This document shows positions 15,910 through 25,720 of a stretch of 64,000 nt of DNA, piece after piece; within the stretch, counting starts at the first letter, position 1; every line of letters begins with the position of its first letter. The translations under genes and the position numbers were made by a program. This DNA comes from Streptomyces dangxiongensis (lineage in GTDB: Bacteria; Actinomycetota; Actinomycetes; Streptomycetales; Streptomycetaceae), in NCBI RefSeq assembly GCF_003675325.1, contig NZ_CP033073.1:3844001-3908000 (forward strand). The letters run 5' to 3'. Below the pieces are notes generated by a model that saw nothing but the letters and a program-made list of their open reading frames with translations, was not told the DNA's origin and did not search any database.

Positions 15910-17780
15910 ATGTCCCGAGAGTTCCCCATCAGCCTCACCCCTCCCGACTGGCTGGTCCGGAACCTCAAGCCCCACCAGGCCCCCCTCAACCGGGCCGCCC
16001 TCGCCCGCGCCGCCGTCGGCATGTCCCTCCCCCTGGCCCTCGGCCTCGCCGCCGACCGCCCCGCCTACGGCGCCCTCGCGTCCATGGGCGCCCTCTCCGG
16101 CGTCATCGGCGACACCGCCGACGCCTACCGCATGCGCATCCTCAACATCGCCGTCCCGCAGTTCTTCGGCGCGGCCGGCGTGGCCCTCGGCGCACTGGCG
16201 CACGGCTACGGCTGGTACGCGGTGGCCGTCGTGACCGGTGTCGCCCTGCTGTCCGGCATGATCTCCACGATGGGCGCGGTCGCCTCCGTCTCCGGCCTGC
16301 TCCTGCTCCTGAACTGCGTGGTCGGCGCGGGCCTCCCGCTGCCCTCCCCCTGGTGGCTGGCCCCGGCCCTGATGACCGGCGGCGGCCTGCTGATCCTGCT
16401 GCTCGCCCTGCTGGCCTGGCCGCTGCGCGCGGGCGTCCCCGAACGCGCCGCGGTCGCCGCCACCTACCGCGCCGTCGCCGCGCTCCTGGCCGCCGCCGGC
16501 ACGGACCGCGCCGAGGAGTACGAGGAGGCCCGCCGCACCGTCACCCAGTCCCTCAACCAGTCCTACGACCTCATCCTGGCCCGGCGCGCCCGCCACCACG
16601 GCCGCAGCCCCGAACTGACCCGGATGCTCGCCCGGTTGAACGCGATCACCCCGCTGATCGAGGCCGCCCCCGCGGCCCACCTGGCCGCCCGCCCCCCTCC
16701 CCGAGCCGATCCCCGCGACACTGCACCGGCTGGCGGACGCCGTCGAGACGGACCGCACACCCCCCACCCCCCTCACCCTGCCCCTGCCCACCACGGAGAC
16801 GGCCCGCGCGGTCGACCACGCCCTGCGCCACGCCGCCGAGGTCGTCGCCACCCCCGACGTCGACCCCCGGGGCACCGACGACCGCCTCGGCCGCCCCGCC
16901 GCCCTGCGCGTCCGCACGGCCCGCGTCGCTCGCGACGTCGTCCTGTCCGCCAACTCCTGGCGCTACGGCGTACGCCTCGCCCTCTGCATCGGCATCGCCC
17001 AGGCCCTGGTCTCCCTCATCCCCGTCCCCCGCTCCTACCTGGGTCGCCCTGACCATCACCTTCGTCCTCAAACCCGACTTCGGCTCGGTCTTCTCCCGCG
17101 CCCTGCTGCGCGCCCTCGGCACGGTGGCCGGCCTGGTCGTCGCGGCGGTCGTCCTCGCCGAGGTCCCGCTGGGCTGGTGGGACGTCCCGACGCTCTTCCT
17201 CCTCGCGCCCCTGATCCCGGCCCTCACCCCCCGGGGCTACGGCTACCAGACCGCGGCCATCACCCCCGTGATCCTGCTCCTCTCCGACATCCTCAACCAC
17301 CAGGGAACGGCCCTGCTGCTCCCCCGGCTGACCGACTCCCTCCTCGGCTGCGCCATCGCCCTGATCGCCGGCTACCTCCTGTGGCCCGAGAGCTGGCACA
17401 CCCGCGTCGGCGACCGCCTGGCCGACGCGGTCGCCGACACGGCCGCCTACGTCGAAGCGGCCTTCGGACCCGCCCCCGACCCCGCCGCCCGCGCCCGCAT
17501 GCGCCGCCGCCTCTACCGCGACCTGTCCGTCATCCGCACCGAGTTCCAGCGGGCCCTGACCGAACCCCCGCCGACCGGCCGGCGCGCCGCCGCGTGGTGG
17601 CCGCTGGTCATCGCCGTCGAACGCGTCGTGGACGCCACGACAGCGGCCCGCGTCCGCGTCCGCCGCGGCGCCAAGACCCTGACCGCCGTCCGCACCGACC
17701 TCACCGGTCCCGCGGGCAGCGTCCTCGAACCCCTCCGCCAGGAGCTGGCCGCGGCCCGCTCGATCACGTCCCCGCACTGA
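15910..17780 (+). pseudogene. FUSC-family (aromatic acid exporter-like) membrane protein, two frameshifts
   Basis: ATG 15910 opens a protein with two blocks of membrane helices. The first block is intact to about residue 260 (AALARAAVGMSLPLALGLAA to LNAITPLIEAAPAAHLAARP). The frame shifts by +1 in a six-C run (16692-16697), continues as PEPIPATLHRLADAVETD through SANSWRYGVRLALCIG, then shifts +1 again near 17038 into WVALTITFVLKPDFGSV. It runs to the stop at 17780. Removing one C at each place restores a continuous 622-residue protein, so sequencing error is as likely as decay. FUSC proteins are inner-membrane efflux components. The conserved GRDP-like loop here reads KPDFGSVFSRALLR. Confidence 0.85.
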
Positions 17781-17868
17781 CGCGGACCGGCCATCCGGGG
17801 CCGCTAACCTTACGTGTCCGTCCTGGCCAGTGATTGACGGGCTACAACTCACGCGAAGGGTTGCGCAC

Positions 17869-19535
17869 ATGGGCATTCTCACTCTCCTGCGGAACGCGTT
17901 CGGCCGCTCACGCAAGGCACGAGCCACCGAGGCGGAGGGTGCGGACCGGTCCCCCGAGCGCACCCCCGCCTCCGCCATCCCGGCCCCCACCGACGAGCAC
18001 GAGCTGGTGGCGGCGGCCTTCGACAAGGTAAAGATCCCCGCCCCGACAGCCCCCGAGAAAACCCCCGAACCCGACCACACGCCCGAGCCCGAGGCCACCG
18101 CTGAGGCGGAGGAGGCTCCGGCTGAGGAGAAGGCCGAGGCCGAGGCCACGGCCAACGCCGAGGGCGAGGCCACGGCCAAGGAGCACGCCGAACCCAAGGC
18201 CACGGCCGACGCCGAGGCCGAGGCGGAGAAGCACGCCGAACCCAAGGCCACGGCTGAGGAGAAGGCCGAGGCCGGCGCCGCGCCCGAGGGGAAGGCCGAG
18301 GCCGAGGTCTCGGCCGACACCGAGCCTGAAGCCACGGCCGACACCGAGGCCGAGGCCGCGTCCGAGACGACGACCGCGGCTGAGGAGGAGACTCAGGGGA
18401 CGACGGGCCCGGCCGAGGATGCGGCGGAGGAGTCGCCCGCGGTCGAGGACGGTCCGGAGTCCGAGCAGGGCACTGAGCAGTCGGCCACGGCGGAGGCGGA
18501 GCCGGCGTCCGTGGAGGCCGCCGGGACGACGGCCGAGGAGACCGCACCGGCCGAGGACACGGTCGCAGCCGCAGCCGAGGAGGCCGAGCGCACCGCCCCG
18601 GCCACCGAGGCGGAGCCCGAGCCGGAGGCCGACCGGAGCACGCCGGTGGCCGAGGAGACCGCACCGGAGCCGGAGCCGGCGACGGCCGAGGCCGGCACCG
18701 TGGAGGAGCCGGAATCCCCGGAGACCGTCCCCACCGAGACGACGGCCCCGCAGGCCGCCGACGGCGAGGACGCCTCACCGGGGGCACCCGCACCCGACGA
18801 CGAGACCCGCACGGGTGGTGCGGGTGGGAACACGGACGCCGAAGGCGAAGCCGAGACGGAACCCCACCCCGCCCTCCCCCTCGCGGAGCTGAAGCGCGCC
18901 GCCCCCCGCCCTCGCCACCGCGTACAAGGCCGCGGCAGCCACCCTCACGAAGACCGGCCTCACCGGCACCCGAGCCAAGCTCTACCTCGTGCTGGACCGC
19001 TCCGCGAGCATGCGCCCGTACTACAAGGACGGTTCCGCCCAGGCCCTCGCCGACCAGACCCTCGCTCTCGCCGCGCACCTGGACCCCGGAGGCCACGGTC
19101 CACGTCGTCTTCTTCTCCACGGAGGTGGACGGCACCACCGACCTCACCCTCACCCCGGACCACGAGACGAAGATCGACGACGTGCACGCCGGCCTCGGCC
19201 GCATGGGCCGTACCAGCTATCACGCCGCCGTGGACGCCGTACTCGCCCACTACGACGAGAAGGTCGCCCCCGGCACCCCGGCCCTGGTCGTCTTCCAGAC
19301 CGACGGCGCCCCGGACGCGAAGACCCCGGCGACCCAGTCCCTCACGAAGGCCGCGGCCGGCCACCCCGCCGTCTTCTTCTCCTTCGTCGCCTTCGGTGAG
19401 CACGACAACAAGGCCTTCGACTACCTCCGCAGGCTGAAGACCGGCAACACGTCCTTCCTCCACGCCGGACCGACGCCCCGCGAGCTGACGGACACCGAGC
19501 TGTACGAGGGCGTACTGGCCACCTGGCGCCCTTAG
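17869..19535 (+). pseudogene. Acidic-repeat protein with C-terminal vWA (TerF/TerY-like) domain, two frameshifts
   Basis: ATG 17869 (GAAGGG upstream) encodes a short basic head (GILTLLRNAFGRSRKARA) and then about 290 residues of Glu/Ala-rich repeats (KAEAEATA, KHAEPKATA units), probably an extended acidic stalk. After LAELKRAA a +1 shift in a six-C run (18902-18907) leads to a vWA domain: [11 protein letters not shown] is the MIDAS DxSx[14 protein letters not shown] gives the Thr and FQTDGAPD the final Asp. A second +1 shift in a four-C run (19084-19087) lies between HLDP and ATVHVVFFS. Removing both extra C gives 554 residues. vWA proteins of this type accompany tellurite-resistance (Ter) systems; none is adjacent. 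Confidence 0.82.
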
Positions 19536-19600
19536 CCACCCGCGCGGGGGGCGGGCCGCCGTCCACATCACCGACACCGGTCCACCCCCCGAAACGCGTG

Positions 19601-19629
19601 TGAGTCGATCTTCGGTGGGCCAGTAGGAT
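19601..19629 (+). promoter_or_regulatory. Possible metG promoter
   Basis: TGAGTC (19601-19606) and TAGGAT (19624-19629) are 17 bp apart. TAGGAT matches the Streptomyces vegetative -10, and its distance to the metG ATG (19638) would give a nearly leaderless message. The embedded AGGA could instead be a ribosome-binding site, so the call is weak. Confidence 0.35.
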
Positions 19630-19637
19630 TTCGACTT

Positions 19638-21254
19638 ATGGCGGCCACTGGATCCGAGAAGCAGGGTGGAAAGGCGTACTACGTCTCCACCCCCATTTAC
19701 TACGTCAACGACGCTCCTCACCTGGGCCACGCCTACACGACCGTCGCAGGGGACGTGCTCACCCGCTGGCACCGTCAGCGCGGCGAGAAGGTGTGGTACC
19801 TCACCGGCACGGACGAGCACGGTCAGAAGATCATGCGTACGGCCGAAGCCAACGGGGTGACGCCCCAGGAGTGGGCCGACAAGCTCGTCACCGAGGCTTG
19901 GAAGCCGCTCTGGGAGCACCTGGAGATCGCGAACGACGACTTCATCCGCACCACACAGAAGCGCCACACCGACCGCGTCCAGGAATTCGTCCAGGATCTG
20001 TACGACAAGGGCGAGATCTACAAGGGCGGCTACGAGGGCCCGTACTGCGTGGGCTGCGAGGAATACAAGCTTCCGGGCGAACTCCTTGATGGTGAAGGCG
20101 AGTTCGCGGGTCAGAAACTGTGCCCGATCCACAAGAAGCCGGTGGAGACCCTCAGCGAGGAGAACTACTTCTTCAAGCTGAGCGAGTACGGCGACAAGCT
20201 GCTCGCCCATTACGAGGCGAACCCCGGCTTCATCCAGCCCGAGTCCGCGCGCAACGAGGTCCTGAACTTCGTCCGCCAGGGCCTCCAGGACCTGTCCATC
20301 TCGCGCTCGACCTTCGACTGGGGCATCCCGATCCCCTGGGACGACAAGCACGTGATCTACGTGTGGGTCGACGCACTGCTGAACTACGCCACGGCGGTCG
20401 GCTACAACGAGAACCAGGAGAAGTTCGAGGCGACCTTCCCGGCCGACGTCCACCTGGTCGGCAAGGACATCCTGCGTTTCCACGCGGTGATCTGGCCCGC
20501 CATGCTGATGGCGCAGGGTCTGCCGCTCCCCGGCAGGATCGCCGCCAACGGCTGGCTGATGGTCGGCGGCGAGAAAATGTCGAAGTCGAACCTGACCGGC
20601 ATCAAGCCGCAGGACCTCACCTCGCACTTCGGCGTGGACGCCTACCGCTGGTACTTCCTGCGGGCCATCGCCTTCGGCCAGGACGGCTCCTTCTCCTGGG
20701 AGGACTTCTCCGCCCGCTACACCTCCGAGCTGGCCAACGACTATGGCAACCTCGCCTCGCGCGTGGCCGCCATGGTCGGCAAGTACTTCGGCGGCGCACT
20801 GCCGGAAGCGACTGCCGACGGTGAGGCGGAGAAGGCCGTCCATGACGGGCTGGCGAGGGCCGTGACCGAGGCGGACCGCCGCATCGGCGACGAGCTGGAC
20901 TTCCAGGGCGGCATCCTGGCCGTCTTCGACTTCGTCAAGCAGGTCAACGGCTACATCACGGAGCAGGAACCGTGGAAGGTGGCCAAGGACACGTCGGAGG
21001 AGGGCAAGGGCCGTCTGGCCACGATCCTCTACACGGCCGCGGAGTCCCTCCGTGCTGTGGCGGTGCTGCTGAACCCCGTCATGCCGGAGACCTCCCAGAA
21101 GCTCTGGGACTCCCTCGGCGCGGACGCCTCGCTCGGCGCCCTGGCCGACCAGCGGGTCCAGGAGGCCGGTGTATGGGGCAAGCTGCCGGCCGGTTCCACG
21201 GTCACCAAGGGCGCGGTCCTCTTCCCGCGCCTGGAGGAGAAGCCGACCGCGTAG
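19638..21254 (+). CDS. metG: Methionyl-tRNA synthetase
   Basis: A 538-residue class I aminoacyl-tRNA synthetase that charges tRNA-Met. The ATP-binding HIGH motif appears as APHLGHAYTT (residue about 30) and KMSKS as GGEKMSKSNLTG (about 315). The zinc knuckle of the connective-peptide domain is visible as PYCVGCEEY followed by KLCPIHKKP; three Cys and a His replace the usual four-Cys set. The alpha-helical anticodon-binding domain fills residues 370-530. There is no C-terminal tRNA-binding (Trbp111-like) extension, so this is the short form usual in actinobacteria. A strong terminator follows. Confidence 0.98.
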   Translation: MAATGSEKQGGKAYYVSTPIYYVNDAPHLGHAYTTVAGDVLTRWHRQRGEKVWYLTGTDEHGQKIMRTAEANGVTPQEWADKLVTEAWKPLWEHLEIANDDFIRTTQKRHTDRVQEFVQDLYDKGEIYKGGYEGPYCVGCEEYKLPGELLDGEGEFAGQKLCPIHKKPVETLSEENYFFKLSEYGDKLLAHYEANPGFIQPESARNEVLNFVRQGLQDLSISRSTFDWGIPIPWDDKHVIYVWVDALLNYATAVGYNENQEKFEATFPADVHLVGKDILRFHAVIWPAMLMAQGLPLPGRIAANGWLMVGGEKMSKSNLTGIKPQDLTSHFGVDAYRWYFLRAIAFGQDGSFSWEDFSARYTSELANDYGNLASRVAAMVGKYFGGALPEATADGEAEKAVHDGLARAVTEADRRIGDELDFQGGILAVFDFVKQVNGYITEQEPWKVAKDTSEEGKGRLATILYTAAESLRAVAVLLNPVMPETSQKLWDSLGADASLGALADQRVQEAGVWGKLPAGSTVTKGAVLFPRLEEKPTA

Positions 21255-21273
21255 GGCGCACCCCTGACGCGCA

Positions 21274-21303
21274 GAGGCCCGGAAACACTTGTTTCCGGGC
21301 CTC
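21274..21303 (+). terminator. metG terminator
   Basis: GAGGCCCGGAAACA (21274-21287) is perfectly complementary to 21290-21303, giving a stem of up to 14 bp with a very tight loop, followed by TTC. It begins 20 bp after the metG stop. Confidence 0.88.
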
Positions 21304-21478
21304 TTCACCGTGGTTCCCCGGCGGTAGGCCAGACCCGCCCAACCGGGGTATCACCGTCCGCCCACTGCCCGTGTACCGGTGACCGCTCGCAGATCGAACG
21401 ACGGGCCATCCACACGGCCACCGCCACCGCCCGCCGCAGCCTCGACTGCCGTCGCACGCGACCAGCGGAAACAGCACA

Positions 21479-21512
21479 GGCACCGGAACCCGACAGCGTG
21501 GGTTCCGGTGCC
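21479..21512. terminator. Stem-loop in the metG-HTH intergenic region
   Basis: GGCACCGGAACCC (21479-21491) and 21500-21512 form a perfect 13-bp stem with an eight-base loop. No gene that I can support ends here on either strand. The 379-bp gap 21304-21682 otherwise holds only this hairpin and a second one at 21618-21653. It may mark the remnant of a lost gene or an unannotated short transcript. Confidence 0.6.
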
Positions 21513-21617
21513 GTCGGCGGTCTCCCCCGAGTGAACATCACCAACTGAGCTGGATTCGGCACCGGTTGTCCGCCCTACGCTCAGCGCAGCACGGCACGAC
21601 AACCCCGGACATACGAC

Positions 21618-21653
21618 GGCCCTCGCAGGGACTGGCATCCCGTTGCGAGGGCC
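21618..21653 (+). promoter_or_regulatory. Leader hairpin just upstream of the HTH gene
   Basis: GGCCCTCGCA-GGGA (21618-21631) pairs with TCCC-TGCGAGGGCC (21638-21653), interrupted by a two-base bulge, with a CTGGCA loop. It ends 29 bases before the ATG at 21683. It could be a leader attenuator or a terminator for upstream transcription; no U-tract is present. Confidence 0.5.
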
Positions 21654-21682
21654 TGACCACCAAGGAAGTAACAGCCTTCCCG

Positions 21683-22598
21683 ATGGACACCCAAGACACT
21701 AGCGTGCGCCCGCACGCCCAGTCCCGTATCGGCGGGAAAAACCACCCGCACCGGCGCTCCCCGGCGAACGCGACCGCGCACGCGCGTCCCGGCGGCGTCA
21801 CCCACGACAACACCCGCCACACCACCCGCTTCACGGTGATCGGCAACCACCTCACGCAGCACCGGGACCTGTCGCTGCTGGCGATCGGCCTGGCCTGCCA
21901 CATCCAGTTCCTCCCGGCGGGCGCTCCCATCGGCATCAAGACCCTGGCGGCCCGCTTCCCCGAGGGTCCGACCCGGATCGCCGCGGCCCTGCGCGAGCTG
22001 GAGGCCCACGGCTACCTGCGCCGCACCCGCGAACGCACGCCGGCCGGCCATCGTCACCCGCACCGTCTCCTGCAACCAGCCGGGCCGCCGGAACGACCCC
22101 GACTCCCCCGAGACGGCCCCGTCCGAGCCCCGCGCCCGCCGCGCGACCACGGCCCCGCGACAGAAGCCCCCACGCCGCGCAGCCCTCCCGGCCGTACCGA
22201 AGCCCGCCTACAGCTCGCCCGCCCTCTTGCGGACGGCCGTCGACGTCCTCGCCGGTCTCCGCCGCACCGACCCCCGTCTCCTCCTCTCCGCCACCGACAC
22301 CGAGCACCTCGCCCCCGGCGTCGTCGCCTGGCTGGAGCGGGACCTGCCCTCCACCGCCGTACACCACGCCCTGACCGCCGACCTGCCGCCGGAACCCCTG
22401 CTCCGCCCGGCCGCGCTCCTGGCCCACCGCCTGACGGTCAAGCTCCCGCCCCTTCCGCCGTACCGAGCACCCGCGTCCCGACCGGCCGTCCCGCACTCCC
22501 TCGTGAACTGCGACGGCTGCGACCGCGCCTTCCGCGGCCCCTCCGGCGGTCACTGCGGCGATTGCCGGTCCGATCCTCCTCGAGGCCGCCTAGCATGA
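21683..22598 (+). pseudogene. Winged-helix (MarR-like) DNA-binding protein, one frameshift
   Basis: The N-terminal 100 residues in the first frame include a winged-helix fold: NHLTQHRDLSLLAIGLACHI, IGIKTLAARFPEGPTRIAAA, LRELEAHGYLRRTRERTPAG. At about 22041-22049 the frame moves by +1 (one base extra or two missing) and continues as IVTRTVSCNQPGRR, then ALLRTAVDVLAGLRRTDPRL, to a small zinc-ribbon-like end (LVNCDGCDRAF ... GGHCGDCRSD, CxxC...CxxC). The restored product is about 304 residues. Streptomyces carry many paralogues of this family, unnamed as far as I know. It is followed 47 bp later by a Uma2-type nuclease gene. Confidence 0.75.
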
Positions 22599-22645
22599 AC
22601 GTGACGATCCTTGCCCCTGGGCACAGACGACGAGGAGCGAGCGCC

Positions 22646-23257
22646 ATGACCATCGCCCCGGAGGACGCGCGGCAGGGCGCCTCCCACCTGTACCGGGTCA
22701 TGCGCGACTTCGTTCGGTCCGCGGACGACAACCTCCCCGGCAAGTTCGAGATCACCAAAGAAGGAATCGTCCTCGACATGATGTCGCCCATGAAGCCGCA
22801 CGAGCTCACCGTGCTGCGCGTCCGCAAGCGCCTGGAAAAGGTGATGCCGGACGAGATCGTGGCGCACACGGGTGAACCCGACGTGGAGGACGAGCACGAG
22901 GGCATCATGCGCCGGCCCGACGTGATGGTGATCGCCGAGGCGGAGATGGAAGGAGAGGGTTCCTTCGCCCCACGCTCGCTGGTCGCCGCCGTGGAGGTCG
23001 TCTCCCGCTCCAACCCGGACAACGACTGGGTCACCAAGATGCGCGACTACCCGCTCATGGGCGTCCCCGTCTACGCGGTCTTCGACCCCCGCACCGGCAC
23101 CGGCACCGTCCTCACCGACATTCACGCCACCCCCGACGGCCCCCGCTACGCCACCCGCAAGGACTTCGTCTACGGGGAGGACGTGACCATCGCGGACTGG
23201 ACCATCTCCACCGAGGACCTGCCGCGTTACGAACACGGGACCGGCGAGCGGCGGTGA
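22646..23257 (+). CDS. Uma2-family restriction-endonuclease-like protein (DUF820)
   Basis: A 203-residue PD-(D/E)XK-fold protein; ATG 22646 is preceded by GAGGAG. The family core is visible: GIVLDMMSPMKPHELTVLRV, then RRPDVMVIAEAE (metal-binding Asp), LVAAVEVVSRSNPDND (Glu-x-x-Ser) and TKMRDYPLMGVPVYAVFDP (Lys). Uma2 proteins are abundant in cyanobacteria and Streptomyces; some are tied to transposons or putative defence, but the cellular substrate is unknown. It lies just downstream of the winged-helix gene and may be co-transcribed. Confidence 0.9.
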   Translation: MTIAPEDARQGASHLYRVMRDFVRSADDNLPGKFEITKEGIVLDMMSPMKPHELTVLRVRKRLEKVMPDEIVAHTGEPDVEDEHEGIMRRPDVMVIAEAEMEGEGSFAPRSLVAAVEVVSRSNPDNDWVTKMRDYPLMGVPVYAVFDPRTGTGTVLTDIHATPDGPRYATRKDFVYGEDVTIADWTISTEDLPRYEHGTGERR

Positions 23258-23384
23258 GCCCCGCTCCCGCTTCGCCCGGAAGGCTCCGCGGGAGCTGAGC
23301 GCCGTCCTGACGAAGCCATGGTGGACGGTACTGCGGGGCCCGGAGAGCATCGGTGCGCTTCCCGGACCCCTCGGTCGGTGATCC

Positions 23385-24728
23385 TTACTTCAGCACACCG
23401 GCACCGGTGGTCGTCGCCAGTTCCGTCGGGAGGTTCTTCGCCGACGTCTCCAGGCCCGCGGTGAGCGTCGGGGTCCAGTTCACCGTCGTCCTGATCTTCT
23501 TGGAGGAGGCGGCGTTGTACGCGGCGACCAGGTCGGTGGCCGTGCCGTTGACGAGGTTGCCGCTGCCCGCGACCGACCCGGTGCCGTCGCCGCTGAGCAG
23601 CTTGGCGACCTTGCCGCCGGACGGCACCGTCCAGTAGTTGTCCTCGGCGACGACCTGGGCCTTCGCGCGGGAGTTGATGCTGTACAGGGGCGCGTAGCCG
23701 TCGACGGTCGTCGTGTCGTACACGTTGTTGTAGACGTGGATCTGGCCGATGCGGGCGAGCGGGGCGCGCTGGACGATGCCCTTCCACACGTTGTGGTGGA
23801 TGGAGACCCGCAGCTTGCCGGTGCTGTCCTTGTCGCTGGAGCCGATCAGCATCGTCTTGTCGTGGTCGGTGAACCGGTTGCGCTCGACGGTCACCAGGTC
23901 GGAGCCGTTGGTGATGTCGAGGGCGCCGTCGTGTATCTGGTACTCGCGGCCGAAGTACCTGGGGTTGGCCCGGTCGAGGTGGGGGGCGTCGGTGAACGTG
24001 TTGTGGTCCGCCCACACGTGCGTGGCGCCGCGCAGGGTGACGGCGTCGTAGGCGGAGTTCCAGTTGCCGTCGTCGCCGTCGGTCGGGTCCCACTGCGGGA
24101 AGCAGTCCTCGGTGGCGGAGAAGGCCAGGTTGCGGATGATGACGTTGTCGACGCTCTTCACCTGGAGGCTGCCGCCGGTGATCCCGGCGCCGGTGCCGGG
24201 CACGCCCATGATCGTGGTGTTGGCGGGCACCTTGAAGACGATGTTCTTCGCCTGCTTGTCCTGGGCGGCGGCGCGGGCCTTCTCCTGGGTGCCGGAGGGC
24301 AGCTTGGCGCGGCCGTAGGTGGCGGGGTCGTACGCCTTGAGGTAGGCCGACAGCGCGTACCCGGTGCCGGCCGCGTAGTCCGCGCAGGTCAGCTTCTTGC
24401 CGCTGTCGTCGGTGTTGGCGTCGATGGTGCCCTTGACCTTGATGATCCGGGGCGTGGTGTCGGAGGCCGAACCGAGGGCCTTCACGAGCTGGGCGCGGCT
24501 GGCGACGGTGAAGGTGTGCGCGGAGTCGGCCTTCGCGCCGCCGGTGGTCCCCGTGCCGGAGGCGGCCCAGCCGTCCTTGGCGGTGAGCGTCTGGTGGTAC
24601 AGGTCGACGGCGTCGGCGTTCGCGGTCATCACGAACACCCCGGCGCCGACACCGGCGGCCACTACGGCGGCGGACACGGCGAGGGCGCGCCGCCCGCGGA
24701 GGGACCGGCGGTGGGAGGGAGCTGCCAC
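23385..24728 (-). CDS. Secreted pectate lyase, polysaccharide lyase family 1
   Basis: A 447-residue exported enzyme that cleaves polygalacturonate by beta-elimination with Ca2+. The signal peptide is SLRGRRALAVSAAVVAAG followed by a hydrophobic core and the ANADA cleavage region; paired arginines (RRSLRGRR) could suit the Tat path. The parallel beta-helix part shows DNVIIRNLAFSATEDCF, a Ca2+ Asp cluster WDPTDGDDGNWNSAYD, HVWADHNTFTDAP, and the catalytic Arg segment IHHNVWKGIVQRAPLARIGQ. The GTG at 24728 has AAGGA upstream. It suggests growth on plant material. No sugar transporter or regulator is adjacent. Confidence 0.94.
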   Translation of the reverse strand: MAAPSHRRSLRGRRALAVSAAVVAAGVGAGVFVMTANADAVDLYHQTLTAKDGWAASGTGTTGGAKADSAHTFTVASRAQLVKALGSASDTTPRIIKVKGTIDANTDDSGKKLTCADYAAGTGYALSAYLKAYDPATYGRAKLPSGTQEKARAAAQDKQAKNIVFKVPANTTIMGVPGTGAGITGGSLQVKSVDNVIIRNLAFSATEDCFPQWDPTDGDDGNWNSAYDAVTLRGATHVWADHNTFTDAPHLDRANPRYFGREYQIHDGALDITNGSDLVTVERNRFTDHDKTMLIGSSDKDSTGKLRVSIHHNVWKGIVQRAPLARIGQIHVYNNVYDTTTVDGYAPLYSINSRAKAQVVAEDNYWTVPSGGKVAKLLSGDGTGSVAGSGNLVNGTATDLVAAYNAASSKKIRTTVNWTPTLTAGLETSAKNLPTELATTTGAGVLK

Positions 24729-24899
24729 GGAGGAGTCCTTAAGGGTCTGCTGGACGAGTCTTACGCCCCCTCAGTGGCCGCCGGCCGCCGGAAGGTTGCC
24801 GCGTCCGGAGCAATTCCTTCGGGTGATCCGTGGGCTTCCGGCGCCCCTGTCGCGCCGGACGTCGCGTGTGCGTGCCGGGAAGCCGGAAATGATCTCCCC

Positions 24900-25640
24900 G
24901 TGGACATCCCCGAACCCCATCACCGCCTCCTCGCGGACGTCGTCCCGGCGGGCGGACCGTACGGCCTGGTACTCGCCGGCGGGTACGCGCTCCAGGCCCA
25001 CGGGCTGCTGCGGCGCCCGCACGCCGACCTCGATCTCGCCACGGAGAGTTCCGGGGCCATGGAGCACATCGCCGCCACCGTCGGCGCGGCGCTGGAGGCG
25101 CGGGGGCGGCAGGTGCGCACCGGCGCCGGCACCGCGCTCACCGCGCAGCTAACGGTCACGGACCCGGTGAGCGGCGAGGAGTGCGCGCTCACGCTGCACA
25201 AGGAGGTGTTCTGGCAGCCGCCGGAACTCACCGGGTACGGCCTGGCGCTGTCCCTGGAGGACGCGGTCGGTACGAAGATCCGCGCGCTGTACGACCGGGG
25301 CGCGGCCGTCGACCTCGTGGACGCGCGGGCGGCGGCGGCCCGGTTCTCCCTGCCGCGTCTGGAGGAGCTGGGCCGCCGGCACGCCCACGACTCCTTCGAC
25401 CTGCCCACCCTCCAGTCCCGGCTGACCGGAACGGACTTCTACGCCGACGCCGACTTCCTCCGCCTCGGGCTGGACGGTGAGCGGATCGCCGCCCTGCGCG
25501 CCTGGGCCCAGCACTGGTCCGACGACATCGCCGAGCGGCTGCTGGAGGACGGGGCCTCACCCGACGCCATGGCCGAGGACGGCGACGACGACGGCGAGGA
25601 CGGGTACGACGGTGAGGCCGGCCCGGGCACCCGCGGCTAG
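24900..25640 (+). CDS. AbiEii-like nucleotidyltransferase
   Basis: A 246-residue protein with the nucleotidyltransferase signature LAGGYALQAHGLLRRPHADL followed by DLAT, which supplies the two metal-binding aspartates. Downstream it has family-like LEDAVGTKIRALYDRGAAVD and DLVDARAAAARFSLPRLEEL. AbiEii proteins are toxins of phage-abortive systems and act with an AbiEi antitoxin; no such partner is adjacent, so this may be a solitary housekeeping relative. The tail is strongly acidic (EDGDDDGEDGYDGEAG). GTG 24900 is chosen; the SD is weak. It is divergent from the pectate lyase. Confidence 0.82.
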   Translation: MDIPEPHHRLLADVVPAGGPYGLVLAGGYALQAHGLLRRPHADLDLATESSGAMEHIAATVGAALEARGRQVRTGAGTALTAQLTVTDPVSGEECALTLHKEVFWQPPELTGYGLALSLEDAVGTKIRALYDRGAAVDLVDARAAAARFSLPRLEELGRRHAHDSFDLPTLQSRLTGTDFYADADFLRLGLDGERIAALRAWAQHWSDDIAERLLEDGASPDAMAEDGDDDGEDGYDGEAGPGTRG

Positions 25641-25659
25641 CGAGGGTCCGGAGACGGCT

Positions 25660-25705
25660 GTGCGCGCCGATCGTCGAGAGTGGGTCAGGACGGATCGGCG
25701 CGCAC
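25660..25705. terminator. Bidirectional hairpin between converging genes
   Basis: GTGCGCGCCGATC (25660-25672) pairs perfectly with 25693-25705; the loop is 20 bases. It lies in the 80-bp gap between the converging nucleotidyltransferase and aspS genes. Confidence 0.72.
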
Positions 25706-25720
25706 CGGCGACAGCGTGCC

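Noticed and set aside
18960..21308. 782-codon minus-strand ORF across metG
   Set aside because: Completely antisense to the metG and vWA genes, with no recognisable domain.
24889..24891. ATG just before the AbiEii-like gene
   Set aside because: It is out of frame with the nucleotidyltransferase; GTG 24900 is in frame.
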